DNA of 64,000 nucleotides. It comes from Gordonia zhenghanii. GTDB taxonomy: Bacteria; Actinomycetota; Actinomycetes; Mycobacteriales; Mycobacteriaceae. The notes under the pieces were generated by a model, which searched no databases, had not been told where the DNA came from, and saw only the letters and a program-made list of their open reading frames with translations. A program made the translations under genes and the position numbers. The DNA is taken from the NCBI RefSeq assembly GCF_021738965.1, contig NZ_JAKKOQ010000006.1, positions 124,001 to 188,000 of the forward strand. Direction: 5' to 3'. Numbering within the stretch: the first letter of the stretch is position 1; every line of letters begins with the position of its first letter. Below, one piece after another: positions 1 to 9,764 of the stretch.

Positions 1-163
1 TCCGATGTCGGTCGGAGCTGTCCTGATGTCGCTGTCCACCGTCGTAGTCGCACTCAATGCCCAACTGTTGCGTCGCATCGATCTCGAGCCAGCCAAGCTC
101 GCAGCGATTCCGGGCAACGACGACGCGCCGTCCCGCAAGGTTGCGGTGGCGAATCGCTCCTGA
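1..163 (+). CDS. Heavy-metal (copper-type) P-type ATPase, C-terminal end only
   Basis: The first 53 codons in frame 2 are open and end at TGA 161-163. The peptide begins PMSVGAVLMSLSTVVVALNA, which matches the last transmembrane helix of P1B metal-transporting ATPases (the conserved pattern of small residues followed by MS..TV..NA..LRR). A short polar tail follows. The catalytic DKTGT loop and metal sites lie outside the window, so the transported metal cannot be read; a copper/silver-type exporter is most likely by family resemblance. It is followed by a gene on the opposite strand, so the two are convergent. Confidence 0.7.
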   Translation, partial: PMSVGAVLMSLSTVVVALNAQLLRRIDLEPAKLAAIPGNDDAPSRKVAVANRS

Positions 164-225
164 CCGTCCCGCCGAAGACTGGGTACACCGCACTCGTTGT
201 GCGTCCGACGCAATGCCGGTCCGTT

Positions 226-789
226 TCACTCCTCGACGGGCAACTGCCTGATCGGCACGGCGGGCGATCCCACCGCGACGACATGATCGGGGAGGTCGCG
301 GACCACCACGCTGCCGGCGCCGACAACCGTGTTGCGGCCGATCGTCACGCCAGCGCCGACCGTGACATCTGAACCGAGCCAACAGTTCTCACCGATGACG
401 ATGGGCGCGGTCCGCTCGGCGCCCGCGCGGCGGAGTGCATGATCGTCGATGGGATGCAGTGCGGTGGCGAGGGTCGCGGACGGGCCGATGCGGACATGGT
501 CGCCGAGGACGATCGGACCGTCGTCCATCAAGAACGCGTTCGCGTTGATGTAGACGCCTGCACCGACCGTGATGTTGAATCCGTAACTGCACCGAAGGCG
601 CGGGACGATCTCAGACCCGTCGCCGAATGCGGCGAACAGTTCGCGCGCAATGCTCGCCCGAGCATCGTGATCGGCGGCGCCGAGTGCGTTGAACCGGTCC
701 ATCGCGCGGCCGCACGAGTCTCGTAACGCGCGTAGATGAGGGGTGTCGAAGTACCAGTCGCCCGAGAGCAGCGCTTCGACGTCGGTCAT
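226..789 (-). CDS. Maltose/galactoside-type sugar O-acetyltransferase (left-handed beta-helix)
   Basis: This 187-residue protein has the size and layout of the MAT/GAT/NodL acetyltransferases, which move acetyl from acetyl-CoA to a sugar hydroxyl. An N-terminal helical cap (about 1-60) precedes hexapeptide-repeat turns (GAGVYI, LGDHVRIGP, IGENCWLGSDVTVGAGVTIG). His112 in the segment ALHPID is the expected catalytic histidine. The C-terminal loop VAVGSPAVPIR is typical of the family. Its ATG overlaps the TGA of the upstream enoyl-reductase-like gene (ATGA at 786-791), indicating translational coupling. The natural acceptor is unknown. Confidence 0.85.
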   Translation of the reverse strand: MTDVEALLSGDWYFDTPHLRALRDSCGRAMDRFNALGAADHDARASIARELFAAFGDGSEIVPRLRCSYGFNITVGAGVYINANAFLMDDGPIVLGDHVRIGPSATLATALHPIDDHALRRAGAERTAPIVIGENCWLGSDVTVGAGVTIGRNTVVGAGSVVVRDLPDHVVAVGSPAVPIRQLPVEE

Positions 790-2039
790 CAGTCAGTCAG
801 TTCGTGCGCCTCGACGACGAAGCCCGCTGCACGGAGACGGACGGCGAGGACGTCGCCCATCGCGACCGCCGGTGTCAGGACTCCTGAGCGGTCCGGGAGC
901 GCGTCGCGGTCGAGCGCGAGGGTCAGTGCACTCTCACCGAGCATCACCGCGGTCGCCTTGTAGCCCGGGTCGCCGTGCGCACGCATCTGCGATCGGTATC
1001 GGCGTCCGGTGGTGGTGCGTGTGAACGTCTGGGTGACGAAATGTCCTGCGTCACGCGACTTCTCGGCCGGTCCCTCGCCGGGTTTCGGGAGGAGGTAGTC
1101 GAGGAGTTTGCGGGTGGGACGGAAGCTCATCGCACCGAGGAAGGCTCCGGTGCCGACCGAGACCGCGCCTGCGAGCAGTGCGGACAGACCGGGGACGCCG
1201 CCGACCGCCATCGTCTCCTGATAGCGGAACGCGTCGCCGTAGGCGCCGTTGAGCAGTGCGTTGGAGCGTCGGACGATTCGCGTGTTGTACGACGCCATGA
1301 AGAACGGTGCGAGTGTTCCGCTCAGCGACGGATCGACTCGATGGGCGTCGACGGGGGAGATGTCGCTCGGCTCGGAGTTCATCCCGGCCCGCGGGGTGTC
1401 GCCGGGACCGCCCGACAACGCTTGCGGGTTCAACAGTAGGCGCCGGGTCTGCGCGTCCTTCGCCTGATCGGCGATCACCCGTATCGAGTCGACGGTGCCG
1501 CCCGACGCGCCGCCGCGCATCGAGGTGAGCACCATCGTGGTGTCGGTCATCTCGCCCGCGCCGTCTTCGCTGATCTTCTTGTGCAGGACGTAGGCGCCGA
1601 GATCGGAGGGAATCGAGTCGAACCCGCACGCGTGGACGATCCGCGCGCCGGAACTCCGAGCCGTCTCGTCGACCTTGTCGATCGCGAAGCGAACGAACGG
1701 GACCTCACCGGTCAGATCGACGTAGTCGGTGCCCGCAGAGGCCGCGGCGACCACCAGGTTCTCGCCGTACCGCAGGTAGGGGCCGACTGTCGTGCACACG
1801 ACTCGGGTGCGGGCGCACATCGCGTCGAGCGACGCAGGCGAATCCGAGTCGGCGACGACCAGCGGCCACGCCGCCGCGGCGTCGCCGAGCCTGCGGCGCA
1901 CCGCCGCCAGCTTGGTCTCCGATCGCCCCGCCAGCGCCACCTTGGTGCCCGAAGGTGCGTGCTGTGCGAGGTACGTGGCGGTGAGTTCGCCCACGAAACC
2001 TGTTGCTCCGTAGACGACGACGTCGAATTCGCGACTCAT
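789..2039 (-). CDS. Saccharopine dehydrogenase-like protein / trans-acting enoyl reductase family
   Basis: This 416-residue protein starts with a Rossmann motif (VYGATGFVGE, residues 9-18) followed by an AGR segment, as in the saccharopine-dehydrogenase-like NAD(P)-binding domain. The length and the sequence HACGFDSIPSDLGAY fit the mycobacterial family that includes Rv2449c and the trans-acting enoyl reductase Rv2953 of phenolglycolipid synthesis. No polyketide synthase lies nearby, so a role as a trans enoyl reductase is only a family inference. It lacks saccharopine-pathway neighbours, so lysine metabolism is unlikely. The ATG is at 2037-2039, and the stop overlaps the acetyltransferase start. 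Confidence 0.8.
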   Translation of the reverse strand: MSREFDVVVYGATGFVGELTATYLAQHAPSGTKVALAGRSETKLAAVRRRLGDAAAAWPLVVADSDSPASLDAMCARTRVVCTTVGPYLRYGENLVVAAASAGTDYVDLTGEVPFVRFAIDKVDETARSSGARIVHACGFDSIPSDLGAYVLHKKISEDGAGEMTDTTMVLTSMRGGASGGTVDSIRVIADQAKDAQTRRLLLNPQALSGGPGDTPRAGMNSEPSDISPVDAHRVDPSLSGTLAPFFMASYNTRIVRRSNALLNGAYGDAFRYQETMAVGGVPGLSALLAGAVSVGTGAFLGAMSFRPTRKLLDYLLPKPGEGPAEKSRDAGHFVTQTFTRTTTGRRYRSQMRAHGDPGYKATAVMLGESALTLALDRDALPDRSGVLTPAVAMGDVLAVRLRAAGFVVEAHELTD

Positions 2040-2111
2040 GGGGTCGAGCCTAGTCGGGTCGCGCCCCGCTGTGCAGAGACGTGAGACGGCGGTGTGTCAG
2101 ATAGCCGTGCG

Positions 2112-2723
2112 TCAGACGGCCGAGCCGAGAACGAACGCGCCGAACGACTTCGGAGCCTGGTCTGCGTAGAAAGCGTCGACGTCGACGACATTCCACCCCG
2201 CCGCAGTGATCGCGGCAGGGATGTCGCGTGTCAGATGGCAGCCGCCGCCGAGTCGCTTCTGAATCGGTTCGAGTCGCCGCTGCCACTTCCGGACGTTCGA
2301 GTCGGGCGCGGTCCCGTGTTCGAGGAACGCGAAGACGCCGCCGGGCCGAACCACCCTGCGCAGTTCTGCCAGCGCCGCATCGAGATCGGGGATCGTGCAG
2401 AGCGTGAACGTGGACAGTGCCGAATCGAACGAGTCGTCGTCGAAGGGAAGGCGCTCGCCGTCCAACCCGGACCGCTCGATCGGCACCGTCGACGCAGAGA
2501 CCCGGGCGGCTCCCAACCGCCAGCCCGCATCGCTCGGCTCCACGGCCGCGACTGCGGTCACCGCGGGCGGGTACTGGCCGACGTTGAATCCCGAACCGAA
2601 GCCGACTTCGACCACCCGTCCGGACAGCGGCTCGCAGGTGCGGCCACGCAGTCCGTTCATCGCGGGCATTCCGCACGTCCGGGTGATGATCCGCGGCAGC
2701 ACACGGTCGCTGTAGAAGCTCAT
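2112..2723 (-). CDS. Class I SAM-dependent methyltransferase
   Basis: The 203-residue product carries the SAM-binding motif [11 protein letters not shown] (about residues 38-47), an acidic loop after strand 2 (AAVEPSD), and the late motif [16 protein letters not shown] typical of the UbiE/methyltransferase-11 family. The substrate cannot be told from sequence; small-molecule or lipid methylation is likely. It is divergent from menD with only 37 bp between the start codons, so the promoters must overlap. In M. tuberculosis the menaquinone region also contains methyltransferases (Rv0559c/Rv0560c neighbourhood), but orthology is not claimed. Confidence 0.8.
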   Translation of the reverse strand: MSFYSDRVLPRIITRTCGMPAMNGLRGRTCEPLSGRVVEVGFGSGFNVGQYPPAVTAVAAVEPSDAGWRLGAARVSASTVPIERSGLDGERLPFDDDSFDSALSTFTLCTIPDLDAALAELRRVVRPGGVFAFLEHGTAPDSNVRKWQRRLEPIQKRLGGGCHLTRDIPAAITAAGWNVVDVDAFYADQAPKSFGAFVLGSAV

Positions 2724-2760
2724 GCACCGACGCTATAGGCCGCGGCATAGTGTGTCAGCC

Positions 2761-4440
2761 ATGAATCCGTCCACTCTGCAGGCCCGGGTGATCGTCGACG
2801 AGATGATCAGCTGCGGCGTCCGTGACGCCGTCCTCTGCCCTGGCTCCCGCAATGCGCCGCTCGCGTTCGCTCTGCACGCCGCGCATCAGCAGGGACGCCT
2901 TCGCCTGCACGTGCGCATCGACGAACGCTCCGCAGGCTTTCTGGCGCTCGGACTGGCGGTCGCCGCCAAAACCCCGGTGCCGATCGTGATGACCAGCGGC
3001 ACGGCCGTGGCCAACATGAGTCCGGCCGTCTTCGAAGCCAATTATGCGCGGGTCCCGCTCGTCGTCGTCAGCGCAAACCGGCCGTACGAACTCCTGGGGT
3101 CCGGCGCGAACCAGACCGTCGAGCAGTTCGGGATCTTCGGCACCCAGGTTCGGGCCACCATCAGCCTCGGACTCGCCGAGCAGGACCTGGACACCAACTC
3201 CCAGTGGCGATCGGCTGTCGGGCGCGTCCTCGCGACCGCGCGCGGCGCTCGTACCGGAAACGCGGGCCCCGTCCAGTTCGACATCCCGCTCCGCGAACCG
3301 CTGGTTCCCGATGCCGGTGACGACCTGGGTGCGGACCTCGCCGATCTCGAGGCAGGCAAGTTCGCGGGTCGGCCCGACGGAGCGCCCTGGACCAACGCTC
3401 CCGTCGGACGTCTCGACATCCCCCTCGAGATCGACCTGTCGCGCGACACCGTCGTCGTCTCCGGGCACGGTTCGGGAGTCCATCCGGAGCTAGCCGACCT
3501 TCCGACCGTCGCCGAACCGACTGCACCGACACCGCGAAACCCGCTGCACCCGTTGGCGTTGCGTGACCTGAAGCCGCAGCAGGCGATCATCTGCGGCCGG
3601 CCGACGCTGCACCGCTCGGTGTCCAGGCTCCTGGCCGACCCTTCCGTCGACGTGTACGCACTCACCACCGGGCCTCGCTGGCCCGATGTGTCCGGCAACG
3701 TCTGCGCCACCGGAACCCGAGCGGAGCCGACGGAGCAGCCTCGTTCCGCGTGGCTCGACGAGGCGCAGGCCGTCCACCGGCGCGTCGTCTCAGCGGTGGA
3801 CGCCGAACTCGACGCCGCCGACACCACGACCGGACTTCACGTGGCCCGCACGGTCGCTTCGGTCATGGAACCCGGCGATCGTCTCGTCGTCGGCGCGTCC
3901 AACCCGGTCCGCGACATCGCCCTCGCCGGCCGTGTGGCCGACGGCGTCACCGTGATGTCCAATCGCGGAGTCGCGGGCATCGACGGCACCAACTCAACCG
4001 CTGTCGGTGCGGCGCTCGCCGCTGAGCCGGGACAGCGCACCGTGGCACTCATGGGCGATCTCACGTTCGTCCACGACGCAACGGGACTCCTGATCGGCCC
4101 GGCCGAGCCGCGGCCGCACCACCTTCGGATCGTTGTCGCGAACGACGACGGCGGCGGGATATTCAGCCTTCTGGAACAAGGCGATCCTCGGTTCGACACC
4201 GGCGACTACACGGGCGTCTACGAGCGAGTCTTCGGCACACCGCATCGCACCGACCTCGCGTCGTTGTGCGCCGGATTCCACATCGGGCACCGGCGCGCCG
4301 ATCTCACTGACGTCCCGGGACTCCTCGCCGAACCCGCCCCGGTGGGCGGAATCGAAGTCGTCGAGGTCTCGACGTCACGCGACGGACTCCGAGCACTCCA
4401 TGACCGGATCGTCGCACGCCTCGATCGGACCGCCCGGTAA
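2761..4440 (+). CDS. menD: 2-succinyl-5-enolpyruvyl-6-hydroxy-3-cyclohexene-1-carboxylate synthase MenD
   Basis: MenD is a thiamine-diphosphate enzyme that joins 2-oxoglutarate to isochorismate, the committed step of menaquinone synthesis. The 559-residue protein has the N-terminal isochorismate/TPP motif CPGSRNAPL (26-34), the pyrimidine-activating Glu55 within DERSAGF, the segment [10 protein letters not shown], and the C-terminal cofactor region [13 protein letters not shown] (about 431-445) followed by [12 protein letters not shown]. The start was set at ATG 2761 because the family begins just before the [11 protein letters not shown] helix; the frame is open further upstream. Downstream genes (DUF3592, menG) are spaced 11 and 9 nt, so a men operon is likely. 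Confidence 0.97.
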   Translation: MNPSTLQARVIVDEMISCGVRDAVLCPGSRNAPLAFALHAAHQQGRLRLHVRIDERSAGFLALGLAVAAKTPVPIVMTSGTAVANMSPAVFEANYARVPLVVVSANRPYELLGSGANQTVEQFGIFGTQVRATISLGLAEQDLDTNSQWRSAVGRVLATARGARTGNAGPVQFDIPLREPLVPDAGDDLGADLADLEAGKFAGRPDGAPWTNAPVGRLDIPLEIDLSRDTVVVSGHGSGVHPELADLPTVAEPTAPTPRNPLHPLALRDLKPQQAIICGRPTLHRSVSRLLADPSVDVYALTTGPRWPDVSGNVCATGTRAEPTEQPRSAWLDEAQAVHRRVVSAVDAELDAADTTTGLHVARTVASVMEPGDRLVVGASNPVRDIALAGRVADGVTVMSNRGVAGIDGTNSTAVGAALAAEPGQRTVALMGDLTFVHDATGLLIGPAEPRPHHLRIVVANDDGGGIFSLLEQGDPRFDTGDYTGVYERVFGTPHRTDLASLCAGFHIGHRRADLTDVPGLLAEPAPVGGIEVVEVSTSRDGLRALHDRIVARLDRTAR

Positions 4441-4451
4441 CCTCGTATCTC

Positions 4452-4880
4452 ATGACAACCACCGTGCAACGGCGTGTGCAGATCGCGCTAGCCGCACTCG
4501 GCGTCGTCGTGACGTTGATCGGGGCGGTCATCGTCGCAGGCGCCTACCGCAACGACGCCAAGATCGACGCGAACAAGGCCACCGCGGTCGCGGAGGTCAT
4601 CTCCGCCGACCGGCTCCACGCCGCGGTCAACTTCGTCACGCCCGACGGGGTCCTCCGCAATCCGAAACTCGGCTTGCTCTACCCGACGCGGCTGTCCACC
4701 GGACAGCGCATCCTCGTCGACTACGACGCGTCCGATCCCGACACGCTCGCCCGCCCCGCGGACCGCGGAGCGTCCCTGTCGATCAGACCGGCGCTCTCCG
4801 TCGTCGCAGCCGGTTGGGTCGTCGTGATCGTGCTCATGCTGGGTGTGGCCGAAGTCGGCCGCCGGACCCGCCGCAGCTAG
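4452..4880 (+). CDS. Small membrane protein, DUF3592-type
   Basis: A 142-residue protein with one hydrophobic helix near the N terminus (about 10-30) and one near the C terminus (about 113-135), enclosing an extracytoplasmic beta-rich stretch with the sequence GQRILVDYDASDPDTLARPA. That segment is typical of the DUF3592 family. The gene sits between menD and menG, exactly where Rv0556 lies in M. tuberculosis, so positional orthology is likely. Function is unknown; the location suggests a role at the membrane connected to quinone or envelope metabolism, but that is inference only. Confidence 0.8.
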   Translation: MTTTVQRRVQIALAALGVVVTLIGAVIVAGAYRNDAKIDANKATAVAEVISADRLHAAVNFVTPDGVLRNPKLGLLYPTRLSTGQRILVDYDASDPDTLARPADRGASLSIRPALSVVAAGWVVVIVLMLGVAEVGRRTRRS

Positions 4881-4889
4881 TCTCGACGC

Positions 4890-5582
4890 ATGAGTGGAGA
4901 CCGTGCAGGCCTGGACAAGAAGCCGTCCGAAGTAGCCGAGATGTTCGATGGCGTCGCCAAACGCTACGACATCACCAACACGGTCCTCTCGTTCGGACAA
5001 GACCGTCTGTGGCGTCGCAACACCCGTAAAGCGCTGCACCTCCGCCCGCGCGACGTGGTCCTCGACCTCGCCGCGGGCACGGCGGTCTCCACCGAGGAGC
5101 TCCGCACGTCCGGCGCTACCTGCATCGCTGCGGACTTCTCCCTCGGCATGCTCCGCGCGGGCGCCCGGCGGAACGTCGACAAGGTCGCCGCCGATGCGCT
5201 CCACCTGCCGTTCGCGAACGAGTCGTTCGATGCTGCGACGATCTCGTTCGGTCTCCGCAACGTCAACGATGTCGATCTCGGACTCCGGGAGTTGCGCCGT
5301 GTCCTCAAGCCCGGCGGCCGACTCGTCATCTGTGAATTCTCCACGCCGACGTGGCGTCCGTTCCGGACCGTCTACATGGAGTACCTGATGAAGGCATTGC
5401 CTGCCGTCGCCACCCGGGTGTCCAGCAACCCCGCAGCCTACGTGTACCTCGCCGAGTCGATTCGAGAGTGGCCGAACCAGGAGGGACTGGCGGCCAAGCT
5501 GCGCGACGCGGGATTCGTCGACGTCGGGTGGACGAACCAGACCGGCGGGATCGCGGCGATCCACCACGGCGTCCGCACCTGA
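4890..5582 (+). CDS. menG: Demethylmenaquinone methyltransferase MenG (UbiE family)
   Basis: MenG performs the last ring methylation of menaquinone with SAM. The 230-residue sequence carries the family hallmarks: [13 protein letters not shown] at the N terminus (about 15-27), motif [12 protein letters not shown], the FPFAN-like segment [20 protein letters not shown] and the late motif [17 protein letters not shown]. In M. tuberculosis (Rv0558) the mannosyltransferase gene mgtA lies between Rv0556 and menG; here only 9 nt separate the DUF3592 gene from menG, so mgtA is not present at this place. The gene converges on menJ. Confidence 0.96.
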   Translation: MSGDRAGLDKKPSEVAEMFDGVAKRYDITNTVLSFGQDRLWRRNTRKALHLRPRDVVLDLAAGTAVSTEELRTSGATCIAADFSLGMLRAGARRNVDKVAADALHLPFANESFDAATISFGLRNVNDVDLGLRELRRVLKPGGRLVICEFSTPTWRPFRTVYMEYLMKALPAVATRVSSNPAAYVYLAESIREWPNQEGLAAKLRDAGFVDVGWTNQTGGIAAIHHGVRT

Positions 5583-5606
5583 GCGACTCGTCGACCCCGG
5601 CGGCCC

Positions 5607-6878
5607 TCAGGTGAACGGCGGACGCGACTCGACTCTCGACGCGGTCCGTCCCGCGGTCCGCCACGCACGGGCGATCAGATCGGTGTCGTCGGGCGTCAAC
5701 AGGTTGCCCATCACTCGCACCACCGTCGCCATCAGCGTCGCCGAGCGGATACCGGGACGGCCGAGGAGGGGAACGGTCTGGGGGAGGGTCAGCAGACCCG
5801 CTGCGCGACGTGCCGCGGCGAAGACCGCGCCGTATTCGTGGCGCAGATGTGCGGGCCACGCCTCCGAATAGTCGTTCGCCGACTCGAGCATCGAGACTGC
5901 GGCTTCCGCGGTCTCGAACGCGTAGTCGATGCCTTCGCCGTTCAGTGGGTTCACGCATGCGGCGGCGTCGCCGATCAGCATCCAGTTCGCGCCTGCCACA
6001 CCGGAGACCGCACCGCCCATCGGCAGCAGCGCCGAGGTGATCCGTTCGGGCGGCGCCGTCAACGACCACTCGTCGCTCACCATCCGCGCGTAGTTCTCCA
6101 GAACCGGACGCAACGCCATCGAGGCCGGGCGGCGCCCGGTGGCCAATGCGCCGACGCCCACGTTCACGAGGCCGTCGCCCAGCGGGAACACCCAGCCGTA
6201 GCCCGGAAGCAGTTCGCCGTCGGGGCCGCGTAGTTCCAGGTGGGATCCCATCCATTCCGAGTCCGACCGGTCGGACTTCGCGTACGACCGGGCGGCGACC
6301 CCGTAGGCGGTGTCGCGGTGCCATTGCCGACCCAGGGACTTGCCCAGCCCCGATCGGACCCCGTCGGCGACGATGACGTTCGTCGCAGCGATCTGCCGGC
6401 GTTGCCCGCCGCGCACCACGGTCACCGACTCGATGCGGCCGCCGGTCATCTGGACGCCGATGGCTTTGGCTCCCTCCACCATGTGCGCTCCTCGTCCGAC
6501 GGCGAAGCGGCGCACGGCGTCGTCGAGTTCCATCCGCGAGACGGCGCTCCCGACCGCACCGAACGGCGACGACGGCCACGGCACCCGCCGACGGGCGCCC
6601 CAGCCGTTCAACTCCAACCCGCGAACGTGTGGGCGGTCGGCGAGGAACTCGCCCATCCCGAGTGTCTGCATCGCCGAATAGGCCCGCGGGGTCAGCCCGT
6701 CGCCGCACGTCTTGTCGCGCGGGAACACCGCAGCGTCGAGCAAGACGACGTCGACGCCTCGGCGCGCGGCGTGTGCAGCGGCAGCGGCGCCTGCCGGACC
6801 TGCACCGACGACAAGCAGGTCGGTGCTCTCCGGTATCGCGGTGGGAGGTTTGTCGTCGCCGGGTGTCACGGTCGTCAC
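5607..6878 (-). CDS. menJ: Menaquinone beta-reductase MenJ / geranylgeranyl reductase family
   Basis: MenJ (Rv0561c) saturates the beta-isoprene unit of menaquinone-9 in mycobacteria. The protein has a dinucleotide-binding FAD motif LLVVGAGPAGAAAAAHAA near residues 21-38, the DKTCGDGLTPRA segment characteristic of the geranylgeranyl reductase family, and the second FAD motif GDAAACVNPLNGEGIDYA. I place the start at GTG 6876-6878 (VTTVTPGDD), 423 residues; the frame stays open upstream to 7436 but that part lies across the divergent synthase gene. GTG 6867-6869 is an alternative. Its neighbours menG and a polyprenyl synthase support the assignment. Confidence 0.93.
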   Translation of the reverse strand: MTTVTPGDDKPPTAIPESTDLLVVGAGPAGAAAAAHAARRGVDVVLLDAAVFPRDKTCGDGLTPRAYSAMQTLGMGEFLADRPHVRGLELNGWGARRRVPWPSSPFGAVGSAVSRMELDDAVRRFAVGRGAHMVEGAKAIGVQMTGGRIESVTVVRGGQRRQIAATNVIVADGVRSGLGKSLGRQWHRDTAYGVAARSYAKSDRSDSEWMGSHLELRGPDGELLPGYGWVFPLGDGLVNVGVGALATGRRPASMALRPVLENYARMVSDEWSLTAPPERITSALLPMGGAVSGVAGANWMLIGDAAACVNPLNGEGIDYAFETAEAAVSMLESANDYSEAWPAHLRHEYGAVFAAARRAAGLLTLPQTVPLLGRPGIRSATLMATVVRVMGNLLTPDDTDLIARAWRTAGRTASRVESRPPFT

Positions 6879-6978
6879 CCGACCAGTATGTCGTCCGCCG
6901 CCAACGGCTACGCTGCTGGTGTGCAGCGTCGCCCGAACCGTGGCGGCAGGAACGGAACGAAGTGGGGCTCGAACACCC

Positions 6979-7992
6979 GTGAAGTCAACATTCGCCGGAC
7001 TGGACCTCGGAACTGGTGAGTTCGCAGACCAGGTCCGCTCTTCACTCGCTGATATAGAGGACCTGCTGCTCAGCGAGCTGTCGTCGGGCGACGAGATCCT
7101 GACCGAGGCGGCGACCCACCTGGCGAAGGCGGGCGGCAAGCGGTTCCGACCGATGTTCGCGGTCCTGGCCTCCCATTTCGGTCCGGAGCCGGGGAATCGT
7201 GACGTCATCACCTCGGCGACGGTCCTCGAGATGACGCATCTGGCGACTCTGTACCACGACGACGTCATGGACGAGGCTCCGCTGCGACGCGGCGCGCAGT
7301 CGGCCAACGCTCGATGGTCGAACTCGGTCGCGATCCTCGCAGGCGACTTCCTCTTCGCTCGTGCCTCGCACCTCGTGTCGACTCTCGGCCCCGACGCGGT
7401 CCGCATCATCGCCGACACCTTCGCCGAACTCGTCACCGGTCAGATGCGGGAGACCGTCGGTGCTCGAGGGGCCGACCCCGTCGAACACTATCTGCGCGTC
7501 GTCTGGGAGAAGACCGGCTCGCTGATCGCCTCGGCAGGCCGGTTCGGTGCGATGTCGGCGGGCGCCGACGAGACCACCACGCGGACGCTGACTCGCCTCG
7601 GCGACATCATCGGTACCGCGTTCCAGGTGTCCGATGACATCATCGACATCGCGTCCGTCACCGGTGACTCCGGTAAGACTCCCGGCACGGACCTCCGCGA
7701 AGGCGTGCACACGCTGCCGGTCATCTACGCACTCGACGGCGCCGCGACCGACTGTCGGCTGCGGGAGCTTCTCGTCGACGCCACCACCGGCACTCCTCGC
7801 GCTGTCACCGACGACGCGGAGGTAGACGAAGCTCTGCACCTGCTCGTCGACTCCGACGGGATGGTCGCCGCGCGCGCCAAGTTGCAGGAGATGGCCGACG
7901 AGGCGGCAGCTCTGCTGGCGACCCTTCCGGCGGGCGAGGCCAATGACGCGTTCACGTCGTTGGTCCGCTACACGGTGGATCGGATCGGCTGA
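6979..7992 (+). CDS. grcC1: Trans-polyprenyl diphosphate synthase (GrcC1-like)
   Basis: The enzyme condenses isopentenyl diphosphate onto allylic diphosphates to make the side chain used for menaquinone. Both aspartate-rich motifs are intact: DDVMD at residues 94-98 and DDIID at 219-223, with GGKRFRP near the start and QMRET in the middle. I chose GTG 6979 (VKSTFAGLDLG), giving 337 residues, because it aligns with the N terminus and 335-residue length of M. tuberculosis Rv0562; GTG 6919 is an in-frame alternative. The gene is divergent from menJ with about 100 bp between them, and the order menJ-grcC1-htpX matches Rv0561c-Rv0563. Confidence 0.92.
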   Translation: MKSTFAGLDLGTGEFADQVRSSLADIEDLLLSELSSGDEILTEAATHLAKAGGKRFRPMFAVLASHFGPEPGNRDVITSATVLEMTHLATLYHDDVMDEAPLRRGAQSANARWSNSVAILAGDFLFARASHLVSTLGPDAVRIIADTFAELVTGQMRETVGARGADPVEHYLRVVWEKTGSLIASAGRFGAMSAGADETTTRTLTRLGDIIGTAFQVSDDIIDIASVTGDSGKTPGTDLREGVHTLPVIYALDGAATDCRLRELLVDATTGTPRAVTDDAEVDEALHLLVDSDGMVAARAKLQEMADEAAALLATLPAGEANDAFTSLVRYTVDRIG

Positions 7993-8079
7993 GACGCGCC
8001 TGTCACCGCCGGGGAGGAACTGAACGACGAGTCCGTACGTTTGAGAAGGTAGACATTCTTCCGGCACACAGGAGGCACG

Positions 8080-8943
8080 GTGCATTTCAACGGGCTCAAG
8101 ACGGCTGCGTTGATGGGCGTGATGTCGGCGATCATCGTCGGCATCGGAGCGGCTTTCGGCAACAAGACGATCCTCATCGTCTCAGTGGTGCTCGCGGTGG
8201 GCACCAACGCGTACGCCTACTTCAACAGCGCCAAGCTGTCGCTCAAGGCGATGCACGCGCAGCCGGTCACCGAAGTGCAGGCTCCTGCGCTCTATCGGAT
8301 CGTCCGTGAACTGGCGACCGACGCACATCAGCCGATGCCCGCGCTCTACATCAGTCCGACGGAGTCGCCGAACGCGTTCGCGACCGGACGGAACCCGAAG
8401 AACGCGGCGGTGTGCTGCACGTCCGGGATCATGAACCTGCTCACCGAACGCGAGCTCCGAGCCGTCCTCGGCCACGAACTGTCGCACGTCTACAACCGCG
8501 ACATCCTCATCAGCTCCATCGCAGGCGCGATGGCTGCAGTCATCACCGGTCTCGCCAACATGGCCATGTGGATGGGGATGTTCGGCGGCAACCGCAACAA
8601 CGGGCCCAGCCCGATCGCGATGATCCTCGTGTCGCTTCTCGGGCCCATCGCCGCTGCGGTGATTCAGATGTCGGTGTCTCGGGCCCGCGAGTTCCAGGCA
8701 GACAAATCCGGTGCAGAGCTCACCGGCGACCCGCTCGCCCTGGCGTCTGCCCTCGAGAAGATCTCCGGCGGCGTCCAAGCCGCGCCACTGCCCCCGACCC
8801 CGGACCTGACGACGCAGTCCCACATGATGATCGAGAGCCCGTTCCGGGCCGGCGAGAAGCTCTCGCGCTTCTTCTCGACGCACCCGCCGACGCAGGAGCG
8901 CGTCGCGCGCCTGCAGGAGATGGCACGAAAGATGGGCGACTAA
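8080..8943 (+). CDS. htpX: Membrane zinc metalloprotease HtpX
   Basis: HtpX degrades misfolded membrane proteins. The 287-residue product has two N-terminal transmembrane helices (about 9-26 and 29-47), the zinc motif HELSH at 132-136 with the third ligand expected in the [11 protein letters not shown] segment, and another hydrophobic pair between (about 150-205). The start codon is GTG 8080 with a strong AGGAGG-type site eight bases upstream. Placement after the polyprenyl synthase is the same as Rv0563 in M. tuberculosis. It converges on yajQ across a long inverted repeat. Confidence 0.95.
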   Translation: MHFNGLKTAALMGVMSAIIVGIGAAFGNKTILIVSVVLAVGTNAYAYFNSAKLSLKAMHAQPVTEVQAPALYRIVRELATDAHQPMPALYISPTESPNAFATGRNPKNAAVCCTSGIMNLLTERELRAVLGHELSHVYNRDILISSIAGAMAAVITGLANMAMWMGMFGGNRNNGPSPIAMILVSLLGPIAAAVIQMSVSRAREFQADKSGAELTGDPLALASALEKISGGVQAAPLPPTPDLTTQSHMMIESPFRAGEKLSRFFSTHPPTQERVARLQEMARKMGD

Positions 8944-9018
8944 CGCGCCGTAGGCGAACGCGAAGCAGCTAAGCCACCCCGCCAGGCCAGTTCGTGAACG
9001 GACACGAGAGACGAGGCA

Positions 9019-9122
9019 TGTGGGCGGGCGGTGGATTCATTTGAGGAGCCCTCCGCAGCCCCCGAGCCGCTAGGCGAGGCGGCGAGGACTGCCGACGAAA
9101 GTGAATCCACCGCCCGCCCACA
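9019..9122. repeat. Long perfect inverted repeat between convergent htpX and yajQ
   Basis: The left arm 9019-9039 and right arm 9102-9122 are perfect reverse complements (21 bp), and pairing extends inward by about three more pairs including one G-U. The 62-nt loop is itself GC-rich with smaller hairpins (around GCCGCTAGGCGAGGCGGC). It lies between two convergent stop codons, so a bidirectional transcription stop is the simplest role, but there is no T-run and the arms are unusually long for a terminator. Confidence 0.85.
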
Positions 9123-9142
9123 CGCCGGGCCAGAAGAACAAC

Positions 9143-9634
9143 CTAGCGGTAGTTCACAAACTGCAACGCGATCCCGAAGTCTTCACTCTTCAGCAGTGAG
9201 ATGACCCCTTGGAGATCATCACGCTTCTTGGACGAGACGCGGAGCTCTTCGCCCTGAATCTGGGCTTTGACGCCCTTCGGGCCTTCGTCGCGGATCTTCT
9301 TGGAGATCTTCTTCGCGTGCTCGGAGTCGATGCCCTGCACGAGGTCACCGGAGATCTTGAACGTCTTCCCGGAGGCGACGGGCTCGCCCGCGTCGAACGC
9401 CTTCAGCGAGATGTCGCGTCGGATGAGCTTCTCCTTGAACACTTCGAGGCCGGCGAGCGCGCGCTCCTCGGTGTCGGAGGTGAGGACGATCTTCTCTTCG
9501 CCCGACCAGTCGATGCTGGTGTTGGTGCCGCGGAAGTCGTACCGCTGCGACAGTTCTTTGCCTGCTTGATTGAGGGCGTTGTCGACCTCCTGGCGGTCGA
9601 CCTTGCTCACGATGTCGAATGAGGAATCAGCCAT
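9143..9634 (-). CDS. yajQ: YajQ-family nucleotide-binding protein (UPF0234)
   Basis: The 163-residue protein contains the full YajQ signature: [20 protein letters not shown] at the start, SQRYDFRG, the [10 protein letters not shown] stretch and the closing [14 protein letters not shown]. Some family members bind cyclic di-GMP, others are linked to nucleotide or tRNA binding; the function in actinobacteria is not settled. ATG 9632-9634 was chosen because it begins the conserved MADSSFD; the longer open frame upstream crosses the tRNA-Tyr gene and is not coding. Rv0566c occupies the same place in M. tuberculosis. Confidence 0.95.
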   Translation of the reverse strand: MADSSFDIVSKVDRQEVDNALNQAGKELSQRYDFRGTNTSIDWSGEEKIVLTSDTEERALAGLEVFKEKLIRRDISLKAFDAGEPVASGKTFKISGDLVQGIDSEHAKKISKKIRDEGPKGVKAQIQGEELRVSSKKRDDLQGVISLLKSEDFGIALQFVNYR

Positions 9635-9764
9635 GCATCGAACAGTACACGGCTGCCTGAGCAGCGGATTTGCATGGACATGGGAGAGTCGTTGTATTCT
9701 AGTCGCCGTTGCCTTCACCGGGCGTTCCACGCAAGCGGAGCACCGTCCGGCGCAGGGTGGCAAT

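Noticed and set aside
5607-7436. A 609-residue minus-strand frame over menJ
   Set aside because: The part upstream of 6878 lies across the polyprenyl synthase and has no family resemblance; the GTG at 6878 gives the usual MenJ start and length.
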